From positions 868,001 to 932,000 of the forward strand of contig NKJG01000001.1 in NCBI GenBank assembly GCA_002256395.1: a DNA stretch of 64,000 nucleotides. The letters run 5' to 3'. Source of the stretch: Bacteroidetes bacterium B1(2017) (lineage in GTDB: Bacteria; Bacteroidota; Bacteroidia; UKL13-3). Positions within the stretch are counted from its first letter, which is position 1, and every line of letters begins with the position of its first letter. The notes below the pieces were generated by a model. The model made no database searches and was not told where the DNA came from. It was given only the letters and a program-made list of their open reading frames with translations. Below, in pieces: positions 45,494 through 54,042 of the stretch. Position numbers and translations under genes: made by a program.

Positions 45494-46078
45494 TCAAAGA
45501 GATTTAAGGGTTAATTTCACCAGTTGCTCAACGCTGCTTTCTGGGTTTTGTTGTCTTATTTTAGTTAAAGCCTTTTCTGCCTCTGCTTTTCCAAATCCCA
45601 ACATCACCAAAGCCGATAGCGCTTCTTCGTATGCTGGCGAGCTAAATTGTGCCGATTGCAAGGCATCTGGAGATTCTGCTTTCTTTAACTTGTCTTGCAA
45701 ATCAATTACTAAACGCTGTGCTGTTTTGGGGCCAATACCTTTAATAGTTTTAAGAAGGTTCCAATTTCCATTTAAAATGGCCAACTTAATTTCATTCGGT
45801 CTTAGGCTACTTAATATCATACGAGCGGTATTGGTTCCAACTCCACTCACCGATATTAACTGAATAAACAGCAAACGCTCTTCTTCATCGGCAAAGCCAT
45901 ATAAAGTATGTGAATCTTCTTTAACAGATAGGTAGGTAAGGAGCTTTATGGCCTCCAATTCTCCCAATTTTCCGTAGGTGTTTAATGAGATTTGTATCCC
46001 ATAACCTACCCCACCACAATCTATTACCAAATAGGTGGGCGAACGATGAGTAACCTTTCCGTTTATATGTGCAATCAC
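45494..46078 (-). CDS. ruvA: Holliday junction branch migration protein RuvA
   Basis: A 194-residue protein. Domain I begins MIAHINGKVTHRSPTYLVID, and the acidic pin and helix-hairpin-helix pairs FIQLISVSGVGTNTARMILS and LLKTIKGIGPKTAQRLVIDL are clear. The C-terminal RuvB-binding domain (EEALSALVMLGFGKAEAEKA) is complete. RuvA binds four-way junctions and directs RuvB. The start codon is GTG at 46078, which the alignment of domain I supports. It is 16 bp upstream of sprA. Confidence 0.97.
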   Translation of the reverse strand: MIAHINGKVTHRSPTYLVIDCGGVGYGIQISLNTYGKLGELEAIKLLTYLSVKEDSHTLYGFADEEERLLFIQLISVSGVGTNTARMILSSLRPNEIKLAILNGNWNLLKTIKGIGPKTAQRLVIDLQDKLKKAESPDALQSAQFSSPAYEEALSALVMLGFGKAEAEKALTKIRQQNPESSVEQLVKLTLKSL

Positions 46079-46249
46079 TATGGGCGAGAATTAGCTTAGG
46101 TCGCAAAATAAGAAAAGTTTTGAATTATGCACACCCCTTACACATTTCCTTTTAAAAAAATTTTAATATCGGCCTGAACCTAACTAAAATTCACGGTTCA
46201 GGCAGAATTGTAATTACCCAATTTTATCCTAAGATTGTACCTACCATTC

Positions 46250-46594
46250 ATGCAAAAATTAAGTCCATACCGTTTTTTGGTTCAAGGCGCCCTGAGCCTA
46301 CTTTTGTTGCTACTTATACTGGCTAAACCCTCGCTGGTATTGGCTCAGAGTAAAAGTAAGGTAGTTGAAACCTATGAAAATGGAAAGGTAAAATCATCTG
46401 GCCACTTCATAGATCATAAGAAAACGGGTATTTGGCTTTTTTACCATACCGAAGGTTGGTTGCTTAGAAAAGAAAAATGGCGCAAGGGCAAAATGCTCTA
46501 TAGCATTGAATACAATGAGAAACGCAGGCGAGTGCGTGGTGTAAACTCAAAAGGCGAAGAAATACTTTACAGAGATTGTGGCTGCAACCACTAG
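46250..46594 (+). CDS. Small exported protein with YwqK/MORN-like repeat
   Basis: A 114-residue protein from the ATG at 46250 (MQKLSPYRFLVQGALSLLLL). An upstream TTG at 46235 is also in frame. The signal peptide probably ends near LVLAQ. The rest is about 1.5 copies of an antitoxin YwqK/MORN-like unit (YENGKVKSSGHFIDHKKTGI, then WLFYHTEGWLLRKEKWRKGK). In Bacteroidota such secreted repeats are common and of unknown role. The product ends with CGCNH. Its stop codon shares a CTAG with the stop of the convergent apaG gene. Confidence 0.75.
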   Translation: MQKLSPYRFLVQGALSLLLLLLILAKPSLVLAQSKSKVVETYENGKVKSSGHFIDHKKTGIWLFYHTEGWLLRKEKWRKGKMLYSIEYNEKRRRVRGVNSKGEEILYRDCGCNH

Positions 46595-46977
46595 TTGTTT
46601 AGGAACGGAACTACTAAGGCAAATTCTGGAATTTCAACCTCAAATAATTTCCCATCCAATTGGCGCTCCATTTGGTAGGTGCCATACATTTTACCCATAT
46701 TCGAACCCAACAAACATCCCGATACATACTGGTGCTTTTCACCTGGCTCTAACAAAGGTTGTAATCCAACCACACCTTCTCCTTCTACCTCCGATTTGCC
46801 ATCTAATGAATCTACAATATGCCAATGTCTGCGAAGCAATTTTATGGTGTGCTCGCCTTGGTTTTCAATGGTTATGCGATACGCAAACATATATTTAGAG
46901 GGACCCTCAGACACTTTTTCGTTCTGATAAGAGGTCTCTACCATTATCTTTACATCATAAGTTATGGCTGTTTGCAT
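46591..46977 (-). CDS. apaG: ApaG family protein
   Basis: A 128-residue protein, the normal ApaG length, with an immunoglobulin-like beta-sandwich. The signature EGEGVVGLQPLLEPGEKHQY, then VSGCLLGSNMGKMYGTYQM, is fully present. ApaG is linked genetically to cobalt/magnesium resistance and Ap4A metabolism in enterobacteria, but its molecular activity is not settled. It is convergent with the small exported protein gene, with overlapping stop codons. Confidence 0.93.
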   Translation of the reverse strand: MQTAITYDVKIMVETSYQNEKVSEGPSKYMFAYRITIENQGEHTIKLLRRHWHIVDSLDGKSEVEGEGVVGLQPLLEPGEKHQYVSGCLLGSNMGKMYGTYQMERQLDGKLFEVEIPEFALVVPFLNN

Positions 46978-47043
46978 GAATCAAATATCTATAAAAAATC
47001 CAAAAATGCAATCGAAAAAGTATCTATTTAAATTTTTTTACGC

Positions 47044-49263
47044 CTACTTCAATTTATAAATCGAATGATCCATTAAATCCTTGTCTACATCAACCTCCAA
47101 ATCTCTAATATAGCCTTCCGAAATATCGTAAACCCAGCCATGAACCTGAGGAAAACCATACAATTCTCTGTTCTTTTGCACGTAGGAAGTTTTCATTAAA
47201 TTAAATACTTGCTCTTTCACATTTACTTCAACCATTCTTCGATGCTGTTCCTCTGGATCTTTTATCGCCTCAATTTCATCTTGGTGCAAACGATATACAT
47301 CTTTAATGTTTCGTAGCCACTTATCTATTAATCCTAATGGATTTTCGCCTAAAGCGGCCTTTACGCCTCCACAACCATAATGTCCACACACAATAACATG
47401 CTTAACATTTAATACCTCTACCGAATACTGCAATACAGAAAGCATATTTATATCAGTGTTCACAACCATATTGGCAATATTACGATGCACAAACATTTCC
47501 CCAGGATCGGTACCTGTTATTTCATTGGCAGGCACTCTGCTATCGCTGCATCCAATAAACAAATATTCTGGCTTCTGTCCATTGGTTAATTTCTGGAAAT
47601 ATTCTGGATCGGCTTTAATACGTTTCTCTACCCAATTGCGATTATTCTCGAACAATTTCTTGTACGATTTTTCTATCTGCTCATTTATTTCATCCTTGGT
47701 ATCCATATTTCTTATTCCTCCTATAATTAATTCAATATTTTTCTCTTTACAACGAGATTTAAATTCTGCTAATACATCTAAAATATCCGGGTCAATAAAT
47801 TGTAATTCTGACCCATCTATTTCAATTACGACATTGGGTTCAATGTTTTCCAAAACTTTAATAATTTGATACTTGTGTAAAAAGCTAATATTGTTTCCAA
47901 GCCTTATTCTTACTCGTAATCCCAAATCATCCACCTTCAATACAGGTGATTGATAATTTTCTCTCACAATAAAAAAACTCGATACAAATAATCCAATTAA
48001 AACACCTATCAATAAATCACTAAAAACAATGGCAAAAATGGTAACAACAAAAGGTATAAATTGATACCAACCACGTGCAAATTGTTCCTTAAAATTCTCG
48101 GGGTGTATTAATTTAAAACCTGTATAACATAGTACCGCCGCTAAGGCTGCCAAGGGAATTTGGTTTATTATTTTAGATAAAAATAAAATAGCTAATAAAA
48201 TAAAAAAACCATGCAACATGGCCGACCATTTTGACTGTGCCCCAGCCGCTATATTTACCGAACCTCTTACAATTACTGAAGTCACAGGCAATCCACCAAT
48301 AGCTGCACTAATCATATTCCCTGCACCCTGGGCTATTAATTCTTTATTTCCATCAATGCGCTGCTTATGTGGATCCAATTTTTCAATAGCCTCAATTGAC
48401 AATAAACTCTCCAAAGAAGCCACAATGGCTAATGTAAATACAACTTTCCAAAAACCTGGATGAACTACAAACCCTATCGCCGGAAACGTAATTAAACTTT
48501 CGTGCACCTCGCCTCCAAATAGGTTTGGAAGATTTACATAATGCTCTTCGTTTATTGGGTTCACCTCAATAAAATAATTTATGGCCAATGAAACCAAGGT
48601 ACCCCCTAATACAGCTACCAAGGAGCCCGGAATCATTTTATATTTCTTAGAAAATTTTAACTCCCAAATAACCAATACCATTAAGCTTACAATCCCAATG
48701 GCCATAACGGCATAATTCAAATAATTAAAGGCATGTAGTAAATGACTTAAGGTATTTTCATGTTCCTTTGGAAGTACGTTTGCCACTATCTCTTCGTTAT
48801 CAATGCTAAAATCTTCTGCACCTAATTCTTCAGAATCGTATCCTACCAAATGTGGAAATTGCTTTAAAATGAGCATCAAACCAATGGCAGATAACATGCC
48901 TTTTATAACAGCTGTTGGAATATAATTAGAGAAAAATCCCATCCTTAAATACCCAAATGCAATTTGAATTAAACCTGCAAGTAACAAGGCTGTAACCAAT
49001 CCTTGGTAGGAACCTAAACTAGCAATGGATGTTAAACATATGGTTGTTAAACCTGCCGCCGGACCACTTACACTTAGGTTGGATTCACTAAAAAAACCTA
49101 CTATTAAACCACCTACCACACCAGCTATTAAACCCGCCATTATGGGTGCACCAGAAGCATGGGCAATTCCTAAACATAGCGGAATAGCAACAATTACCAG
49201 CGATAATGAAGCCGGTAAATCTGTTTTTAAATTCCTAATTGGTGGAAGTGCAAATGATTTCAT
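47044..49263 (-). CDS. SulP anion transporter fused to a beta-carbonic anhydrase
   Basis: A 739-residue fusion from the ATG at 49263. A TTG nine codons upstream is in frame but less likely. Residues 1 to about 430 form a SulP/SLC26 transporter (LPASLSLVIVAIPLCLGIAH and SVSGPAAGLTTICLTSI). A STAS-like domain (about 445-550, VVIEIDGSELQFIDPDILDV) follows. The C-terminal 170 residues are a complete beta-carbonic anhydrase with zinc ligands C572 and D574 (GCSDSRVP), H628 and C631 (CGHYGCGG). Coupling transport to CO2/bicarbonate interconversion points to bicarbonate as the substrate. Sulfate or other anions remain possible. Confidence 0.92.
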   Translation of the reverse strand: MKSFALPPIRNLKTDLPASLSLVIVAIPLCLGIAHASGAPIMAGLIAGVVGGLIVGFFSESNLSVSGPAAGLTTICLTSIASLGSYQGLVTALLLAGLIQIAFGYLRMGFFSNYIPTAVIKGMLSAIGLMLILKQFPHLVGYDSEELGAEDFSIDNEEIVANVLPKEHENTLSHLLHAFNYLNYAVMAIGIVSLMVLVIWELKFSKKYKMIPGSLVAVLGGTLVSLAINYFIEVNPINEEHYVNLPNLFGGEVHESLITFPAIGFVVHPGFWKVVFTLAIVASLESLLSIEAIEKLDPHKQRIDGNKELIAQGAGNMISAAIGGLPVTSVIVRGSVNIAAGAQSKWSAMLHGFFILLAILFLSKIINQIPLAALAAVLCYTGFKLIHPENFKEQFARGWYQFIPFVVTIFAIVFSDLLIGVLIGLFVSSFFIVRENYQSPVLKVDDLGLRVRIRLGNNISFLHKYQIIKVLENIEPNVVIEIDGSELQFIDPDILDVLAEFKSRCKEKNIELIIGGIRNMDTKDEINEQIEKSYKKLFENNRNWVEKRIKADPEYFQKLTNGQKPEYLFIGCSDSRVPANEITGTDPGEMFVHRNIANMVVNTDINMLSVLQYSVEVLNVKHVIVCGHYGCGGVKAALGENPLGLIDKWLRNIKDVYRLHQDEIEAIKDPEEQHRRMVEVNVKEQVFNLMKTSYVQKNRELYGFPQVHGWVYDISEGYIRDLEVDVDKDLMDHSIYKLK

Positions 49264-49432
49264 TCGTGCAATATTGTACTTTCTTGGCAATTCTCCTTGT
49301 AAATTTTATCTGGTTTTAATGCCTTGCAAATGATTCTAGCTTAAACTAAAAAGACTATTGGTACTCAGCTTCATTTCTTAATTTTGGTATTGTACGTTGG
49401 TATTCCCAATAATTTTCCAAACTTTTGAACCT

Positions 49433-49999
49433 ATGCAAGAGCTGGAGCCTTTTTTTAGATGGAGAGATATATATCAAAGTGAGAACGATCCCGCCTCGCC
49501 TTTTTATGAGCGCGAATACAGCGAATTTGAATTTACTAACCAAGTTTATAATTACGTAATTCACCCTCAATGGGATGAGTTTGGCTCGCCAACATTATAT
49601 GTAAAAATACTCTTTGCCGATTACCAAAAAGGCTTTGCAGTGCTAGAACTGCTAGGCGAGTGGAATGATGCCATACACAATGATGTGATGTATCTAAAAC
49701 GCGAAGTAGTAGAGCCACTAAACGTGAATGGAATTGATAAGTTTATTCTGGTTGGAGAAAACGTTTTAAACTTTCATAGCTCAGATGATAGCTACTACGA
49801 AGAATGGTTTCAAGATGTGGAAGATGGTTGGATAGTGGCCTTAAATTTCCAAGAACATGTGTTAACAGAATTTCGCCAAGCTAACCTAGATTATTACCTA
49901 AATTTTGGTGGTGAATTAGACGCCTTTAATTGGCGCAAATTTAACCCTATGCAACTCTACAGTGAAGTGCAAAACGTAATGAGCCACAGGTTAGGCTAA
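49433..49999 (+). CDS. Conserved-looking acidic protein of unknown function
   Basis: A 188-residue protein from the ATG at 49433 (MQELEPFFRWRDIYQSENDP). A TTG 12 codons upstream is in frame but adds hydrophobic, unrelated residues. It is soluble and strongly acidic, with many Trp/Tyr/Phe residues and motifs such as YVIHPQWDEFGSPTLYVKIL and DGWIVALNFQEHV. No signal peptide or known domain is visible. It seems well-formed and not overlapped by another gene, so I regard it as real. Confidence 0.75.
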   Translation: MQELEPFFRWRDIYQSENDPASPFYEREYSEFEFTNQVYNYVIHPQWDEFGSPTLYVKILFADYQKGFAVLELLGEWNDAIHNDVMYLKREVVEPLNVNGIDKFILVGENVLNFHSSDDSYYEEWFQDVEDGWIVALNFQEHVLTEFRQANLDYYLNFGGELDAFNWRKFNPMQLYSEVQNVMSHRLG

Positions 50000-50001
50000 G
50001 C

Positions 50002-50541
50002 CTATTTACCTGTCAACCTAAACTCCGAAATAAGTAAGGTATTTAGTAGCTCGTATGTTGCAGTATGTTCATTTAAAAATAAACAATATATACCTACCTC
50101 TTTTCCTGTTTGCACCTCTTCCATAAAGGCCTTCTCCAGGTGATTTTGTATCGGCAACCATAGCTCTTTGCCATCAATTGTAAACAAATATTCATTTACC
50201 AATTTGCCATCCAACTGAGCGGTATTTCCTACCCTCAATTTAAAAACTCTGTAAATACTTGCAACATCATGCTCAGATATGGGCCTATATTTTCCCATAA
50301 ACTTGGCCGTAATTTTATACGTATCTGCTCTACAGTAGGATTGAGGTAAACTTGGGTTTTTCTCAATGCTATCGGCGTAGTTTTGCTCAAAACTTAGTAC
50401 CCAGGTATAGTCTACACTCTTATATTTTTTATCCCAAGATTCCCATGCATTTTGGGCGCCAGAAATAAAAGGCAAAGCCCACAAAAAAAGGATAAAAATT
50501 GCGTTCGTAATAAACGTATATTTAGGATTAAATAAACCCAT
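50002..50541 (-). CDS. Exported protein of unknown function
   Basis: A 179-residue protein with an N-terminal signal peptide (FITNAIFILFLWALPFISGA, cleavage near GAQ). The mature part, with KSVDYTWVLSFEQNYADSIE, DTYKITAKFMGKYRPISEHD and ELWLPIQNHLEKAFMEEV, has the look of a small alpha/beta periplasmic domain, but I recognise no family. It starts 10 bp after the prfA stop and probably shares its transcript. Confidence 0.7.
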   Translation of the reverse strand: MGLFNPKYTFITNAIFILFLWALPFISGAQNAWESWDKKYKSVDYTWVLSFEQNYADSIEKNPSLPQSYCRADTYKITAKFMGKYRPISEHDVASIYRVFKLRVGNTAQLDGKLVNEYLFTIDGKELWLPIQNHLEKAFMEEVQTGKEVGIYCLFLNEHTATYELLNTLLISEFRLTGK

Positions 50542-50551
50542 CGTTTACCTG

Positions 50552-51622
50552 TTAGTTTCCACCCTCTTTCATTTTCTCGGCATTTTCTGCCACCTGCAAC
50601 TGATCAATAAAGGTTTGAATATTTCCATTCATTACCTCTGGCAAGTTGTAAGCTGTATATCCAATTCTATGATCGGTTACTCTACTTTGAGGATAATTGT
50701 AGGTTCTAATTTTTGCCGATCTATCACCCGTTGAAACCATGGTTTTTCTGCGACTGGCAATTCCTTCGTTGTGTTTCTGTAATTCTATTTCATATAACTT
50801 AGAACGCAACATTTGCATGGCACGTTCACGGTTTCCATTTTGAGTACGCTCTACCTGGCACACCACCACAATTCCACTTGGCCTGTGCGTAAGCATTACC
50901 TTACTCTCAACCTTGTTTACATTTTGGCCACCTGCACCTCCCGAACGAGCGGTTTGCATATCAATATCAGCAGGGTTTAACTCTACATCCACCTCTTCGG
51001 CTTCTGGCAATACTACCACGGTTGCGGCAGAGGTATGAACCCTTCCTTGAGTTTCGGTTTCTGGCACACGTTGCACACGATGAACGCCGCTTTCGTATTT
51101 CAAAATTCCATATACGTCGTCGCCACTTACCTCAATAATAATTTCTTTGTAACCACCCGCTGTACCATCTGTAAAATCTACAACCTCCGTTTTCCAACCA
51201 CGCTTTTCGCAGAAATACATATACATGCGGTACAAATCTCCAGCAAAAATACTGGCCTCGTCTCCACCTGTTCCACCACGTATTTCTAATAAGGCATTCT
51301 TGCTATCTTCTGGGTCTTTAGGTATTAATAATACTCTAATTTCTTCTTCCATTGGAGCAATTTTTGGCTCCAATTCATCCAATTCCATTTTAGCCATTTC
51401 GCGCATTTCGTCGTCCTTTTCGGTCTTCAAAAGTTCTCTGGCATTTTGTACGTTACCCACCAAGTTTCTGTATTCAAAATACTTGTCAATTATAGGTTGT
51501 AATCCTTTGTATTCGCGATTCATTTGGGTAAAACGCTTCATGTCGGCCAATACATCTGGCTGACTTAATTGTTCTTCCACTTGTTTAAAGCGCTGATAGA
51601 TGGCTTCGAGTTTTTCTAACAT
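50552..51622 (-). CDS. prfA: Peptide chain release factor 1
   Basis: A 356-residue protein. The catalytic GGQ motif is in [18 protein letters not shown], and the segment [20 protein letters not shown] is the RF1/RF2 core. The C-terminal sequence [20 protein letters not shown], then [14 protein letters not shown], identifies RF1 rather than RF2. It releases peptides at UAA and UAG. Its methyltransferase partner prmC is not adjacent. A near-consensus promoter lies just upstream. Confidence 0.97.
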   Translation of the reverse strand: MLEKLEAIYQRFKQVEEQLSQPDVLADMKRFTQMNREYKGLQPIIDKYFEYRNLVGNVQNARELLKTEKDDEMREMAKMELDELEPKIAPMEEEIRVLLIPKDPEDSKNALLEIRGGTGGDEASIFAGDLYRMYMYFCEKRGWKTEVVDFTDGTAGGYKEIIIEVSGDDVYGILKYESGVHRVQRVPETETQGRVHTSAATVVVLPEAEEVDVELNPADIDMQTARSGGAGGQNVNKVESKVMLTHRPSGIVVVCQVERTQNGNRERAMQMLRSKLYEIELQKHNEGIASRRKTMVSTGDRSAKIRTYNYPQSRVTDHRIGYTAYNLPEVMNGNIQTFIDQLQVAENAEKMKEGGN

Positions 51623-51640
51623 GTTCTTTTTGAGAGGCCG

Positions 51641-51671
51641 CGAAGATAGCGCATCTAATAGAAATTACAAG
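51641..51671 (-). promoter_or_regulatory. Near-consensus promoter upstream of prfA
   Basis: On the minus strand CTTG (51671-51668) is followed after exactly 19 bp by TATCTTCG (51648-51641). Each element differs by one base from the Bacteroidota -33 TTTG and -7 TAnnTTTG. The prfA start is 19 bp downstream of the -7 element. Confidence 0.4.
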
Positions 51672-51685
51672 GCAAGTTTGACCTG

Positions 51686-52534
51686 CTATTGATTCTCATA
51701 GCTGTAAAGGCTTATTCCGCCTACATTTTTAAGATACAAACGCTCCTTTTCTACACTAAACTTTTCTCCATTTAATTCGGGTAAAGTCAAGGTATCACGC
51801 ATCATAGTGCTAAATTTATAGCTAATCAATTTGTTTTGGTTCAGGTAATAAAGTTCTTTTTCCATTACCCTAATGCTCTCTTTTCCCTTTATAGGGATGG
51901 TTTTTAGGTAATTAGCAAACACATCAAAAACCAAAATCCCTTCACTAGTATCGTTCACAAAAACTCTGCTTCCATTATCTAGTATTTGGCAAGGATTTAA
52001 ATTTTTGCTTTGGGCAAACTGCAACACATTGCCACTAGCTTGGCTCAAACTGCCATCCTTATTCAGTTTCTTTAATTGCAAATCGCCCATATCAAACACC
52101 CAAATGCCATTGGAATAGCTTCTACAAGCGGCCGAAGACTGCGTTATTCCGGCATCGCTTAGGTTCAGCCTACCTCTATAGGCCAGATTATTATCTAAAA
52201 ATACTACCGCATTTAACTCTTTATAAAATAAATAGAGCTCCATTGGGTTGCTTGCATCTACAGAACTAATATTGCCCAAATAGGCATAATTTAAGGTGCT
52301 TACAAGCTTTCCATTCACATCGTACTTATACAACTGGTTGGTATTGCTTACCACATATAAATTTCCAATTCTATCTGTTTGTAATTCCTTTGAGTTAATT
52401 TCAATTTTGGTAATCAATTTCCAAACAGGCTCAAAGCTCATGCAAAACAATCCTATTAGGCCAGCCATTAGCAGGGCATAAGGCTTTGGTTCGAACCAAA
52501 AAAAAGTATGCTTAGTTGCTTTCAAAGGTTTCAA
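51686..52534 (-). CDS. Propeller-like protein of unknown function, ambiguous start
   Basis: The frame gives 282 residues if a TTG at 52534 is used, overlapping lpxH by 23 bp, or 260 residues from the ATG at 52468. The longer form has a basic stretch before a hydrophobic segment (YALLMAGLIGLFCMSF), which would make a better membrane anchor or signal. The rest is a series of short strand-turn units (NLYVVSNTNQLYKYDVNGKL, GIWVFDMGDLQLKKLNKDGS, RVFVNDTSEGILVFDVF), probably a beta-propeller of about six blades. No enzyme motif is visible. Confidence 0.75.
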   Translation of the reverse strand: MKPLKATKHTFFWFEPKPYALLMAGLIGLFCMSFEPVWKLITKIEINSKELQTDRIGNLYVVSNTNQLYKYDVNGKLVSTLNYAYLGNISSVDASNPMELYLFYKELNAVVFLDNNLAYRGRLNLSDAGITQSSAACRSYSNGIWVFDMGDLQLKKLNKDGSLSQASGNVLQFAQSKNLNPCQILDNGSRVFVNDTSEGILVFDVFANYLKTIPIKGKESIRVMEKELYYLNQNKLISYKFSTMMRDTLTLPELNGEKFSVEKERLYLKNVGGISLYSYENQ

Positions 52535-53258
52535 TACTTAAGGTATTGCCATCATAAACCGCATAGGTATTATATCCAATCCAATCGCCAAGGTTGACAT
52601 ACTTCTGCGTTTCGTTTAAGTCAAATATCATAGGCAAATGTCTATGTCCAAAAACAAAATATGAACAGGTGCTCCCTTCCTTAATTAACATCCTACAATG
52701 TTGTATTAAATGCTCCTTTTCGTCGTAAAAGGTAAAGTTACCATCAAAGGTTTTTAACTTACTTCTATGGCTAAGCCAATTGGCAAAGCCCATTCCAATA
52801 CTTGGATGTAAAAAGGCAAAAAGTCGTTGGAAGAAATAATTTCTGTAAACAGCCAAAACCAGTTTAAACTTTGTTTGTCCAGGTCCTAGGCCATCACCAT
52901 GACCAATATAAAAAAGCTTTGAACCCAATTTGCGCTCAATAGGTTTGTGGTGAACTTGTACGCCAAGCTCTTTTTCAAAATACCCAAACTGCCATAAATC
53001 GTGGTTGCCGCAGAAAAAATGAACGGGAATTCCCGCATCTGTAAACTCAGCAATTTTGGCTTGTAAACGAATAAACCCTTTTGGAACAACTAGGTCATAC
53101 TCGAACCAAAAATCAAAAATATCTCCTAATATAAAGAGCTCTTCGCAGGTATCTTGGATTTGATTTAACCAACGAACGATGCGTTTCTCGCGCTCAAAGC
53201 TGCTTGCAGAATCGGGTATACCAAGGTGGAAATCGGAAGCAAAATAAATTCTTTTCAA
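52512..53258 (-). CDS. lpxH: UDP-2,3-diacylglucosamine diphosphatase LpxH
   Basis: A 248-residue metallophosphatase. The motifs ASDFHLG (D9, H11), LGDIFDFW (D46), CGNHDLW (N85, H86) and FIGHGDG-like YIGHGDGLGPGQ, then FGHRHLP, form the two-metal site of LpxH. It releases UMP to make lipid X in lipid A synthesis. The start codon is TTG at 53258 (KRIYFASDFHLG follows), and no ATG is available near the conserved N-terminus. It sits 14 bp after the LUD-domain gene. Confidence 0.92.
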   Translation of the reverse strand: MKRIYFASDFHLGIPDSASSFEREKRIVRWLNQIQDTCEELFILGDIFDFWFEYDLVVPKGFIRLQAKIAEFTDAGIPVHFFCGNHDLWQFGYFEKELGVQVHHKPIERKLGSKLFYIGHGDGLGPGQTKFKLVLAVYRNYFFQRLFAFLHPSIGMGFANWLSHRSKLKTFDGNFTFYDEKEHLIQHCRMLIKEGSTCSYFVFGHRHLPMIFDLNETQKYVNLGDWIGYNTYAVYDGNTLSIETFESN

Positions 53259-53272
53259 AGCGTTTGAGGCTA

Positions 53273-53980
53273 TTAATCTTGTTTACGATCGTCTATTAAA
53301 AACAATATTAGTTCTACCGGACCATGAGCACCAATTACCACTTCGGGCATGTCAATGCTTTGTGTGGTAGGTAAATTTGCCGATCTACTTGGTCCTGTTA
53401 TAAAGCTCATCATACTTGGCATATTGCGGCCATATCTGTTTCGCATAATTTGTAAGGATTCTTTTATATCCAAAACAATCTGCGACCTACGAGCAATAAC
53501 AATATGTACGGGTGGCCAAATGGTAAGTATGCGGCTATTTTTTGAACTGCTTACCAAAATACTTCCCGAGCTTGCCAATAAAGATTCGCAGCCGGTAATG
53601 GATACTTGAATTTTTTCTAGGTTCTCTTTTTTATCGTAATACGTTATTCCCGAATCGTCTAATAATTGTTGAACTTGATCTTCCCAACTAAAGATAAACT
53701 TCCATTTACGTTGTTCAATTAAGTCGAGCAATTTATCTACGCAATCAAATTGATTATCGCAATAAACAAAAGAGCCCGAAACCTCAACAAATTTTTTCAC
53801 AAACATTTCAGAAAGTGTTTCGCCTTCGGGGCGCGCAAATATTGGGCTCTCCAGATCTATGTTCTGAAAGCTACTTTTTGATTTGTAATTTAAGGCCTGA
53901 CGAACCTTTTTAAGGATTTTTTCCTTTGATGTTATTTGCTGTTCCAATCCAACGCAATTTATAGAAATATTATGGCACAA
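53273..53980 (-). CDS. LUD-domain protein (LutC-like)
   Basis: The frame gives up to 235 residues from a TTG at 53980, but a TTG at 53947 (giving LEQQITSKEKILKKVRQALN) fits the family's usual beginning better. No ATG occurs before residue 59. The LUD core is recognised in SITGCESLLASSGSILVSSS, PPVHIVIARRSQIV and GPSRSANLPTTQSIDMPEVV. LUD proteins include LutC, part of a lactate-oxidising complex with the iron-sulfur proteins LutA and LutB, but neither is next to it here. It follows the accD terminator and precedes lpxH. Confidence 0.82.
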   Translation of the reverse strand: MCHNISINCVGLEQQITSKEKILKKVRQALNYKSKSSFQNIDLESPIFARPEGETLSEMFVKKFVEVSGSFVYCDNQFDCVDKLLDLIEQRKWKFIFSWEDQVQQLLDDSGITYYDKKENLEKIQVSITGCESLLASSGSILVSSSKNSRILTIWPPVHIVIARRSQIVLDIKESLQIMRNRYGRNMPSMMSFITGPSRSANLPTTQSIDMPEVVIGAHGPVELILFLIDDRKQD

Positions 53981-54019
53981 AAAAAGCTGTTTTTAGGTTT
54001 CCCCAAAAACAGCTTTTCC
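53979..54019 (-). terminator. Rho-independent terminator after accD
   Basis: A near-perfect stem of 13 bp pairs AAAAGCTGTTTTT (53982-53994) with AAAAACAGCTTTT (54005-54017) around a short loop. Read on the minus strand it is followed by a run of T. It starts about 25 bp after the accD stop, separating accD from the LUD-domain gene. Confidence 0.85.
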
Positions 54020-54042
54020 AATGGGTTCAATCCCAAAGAAAT

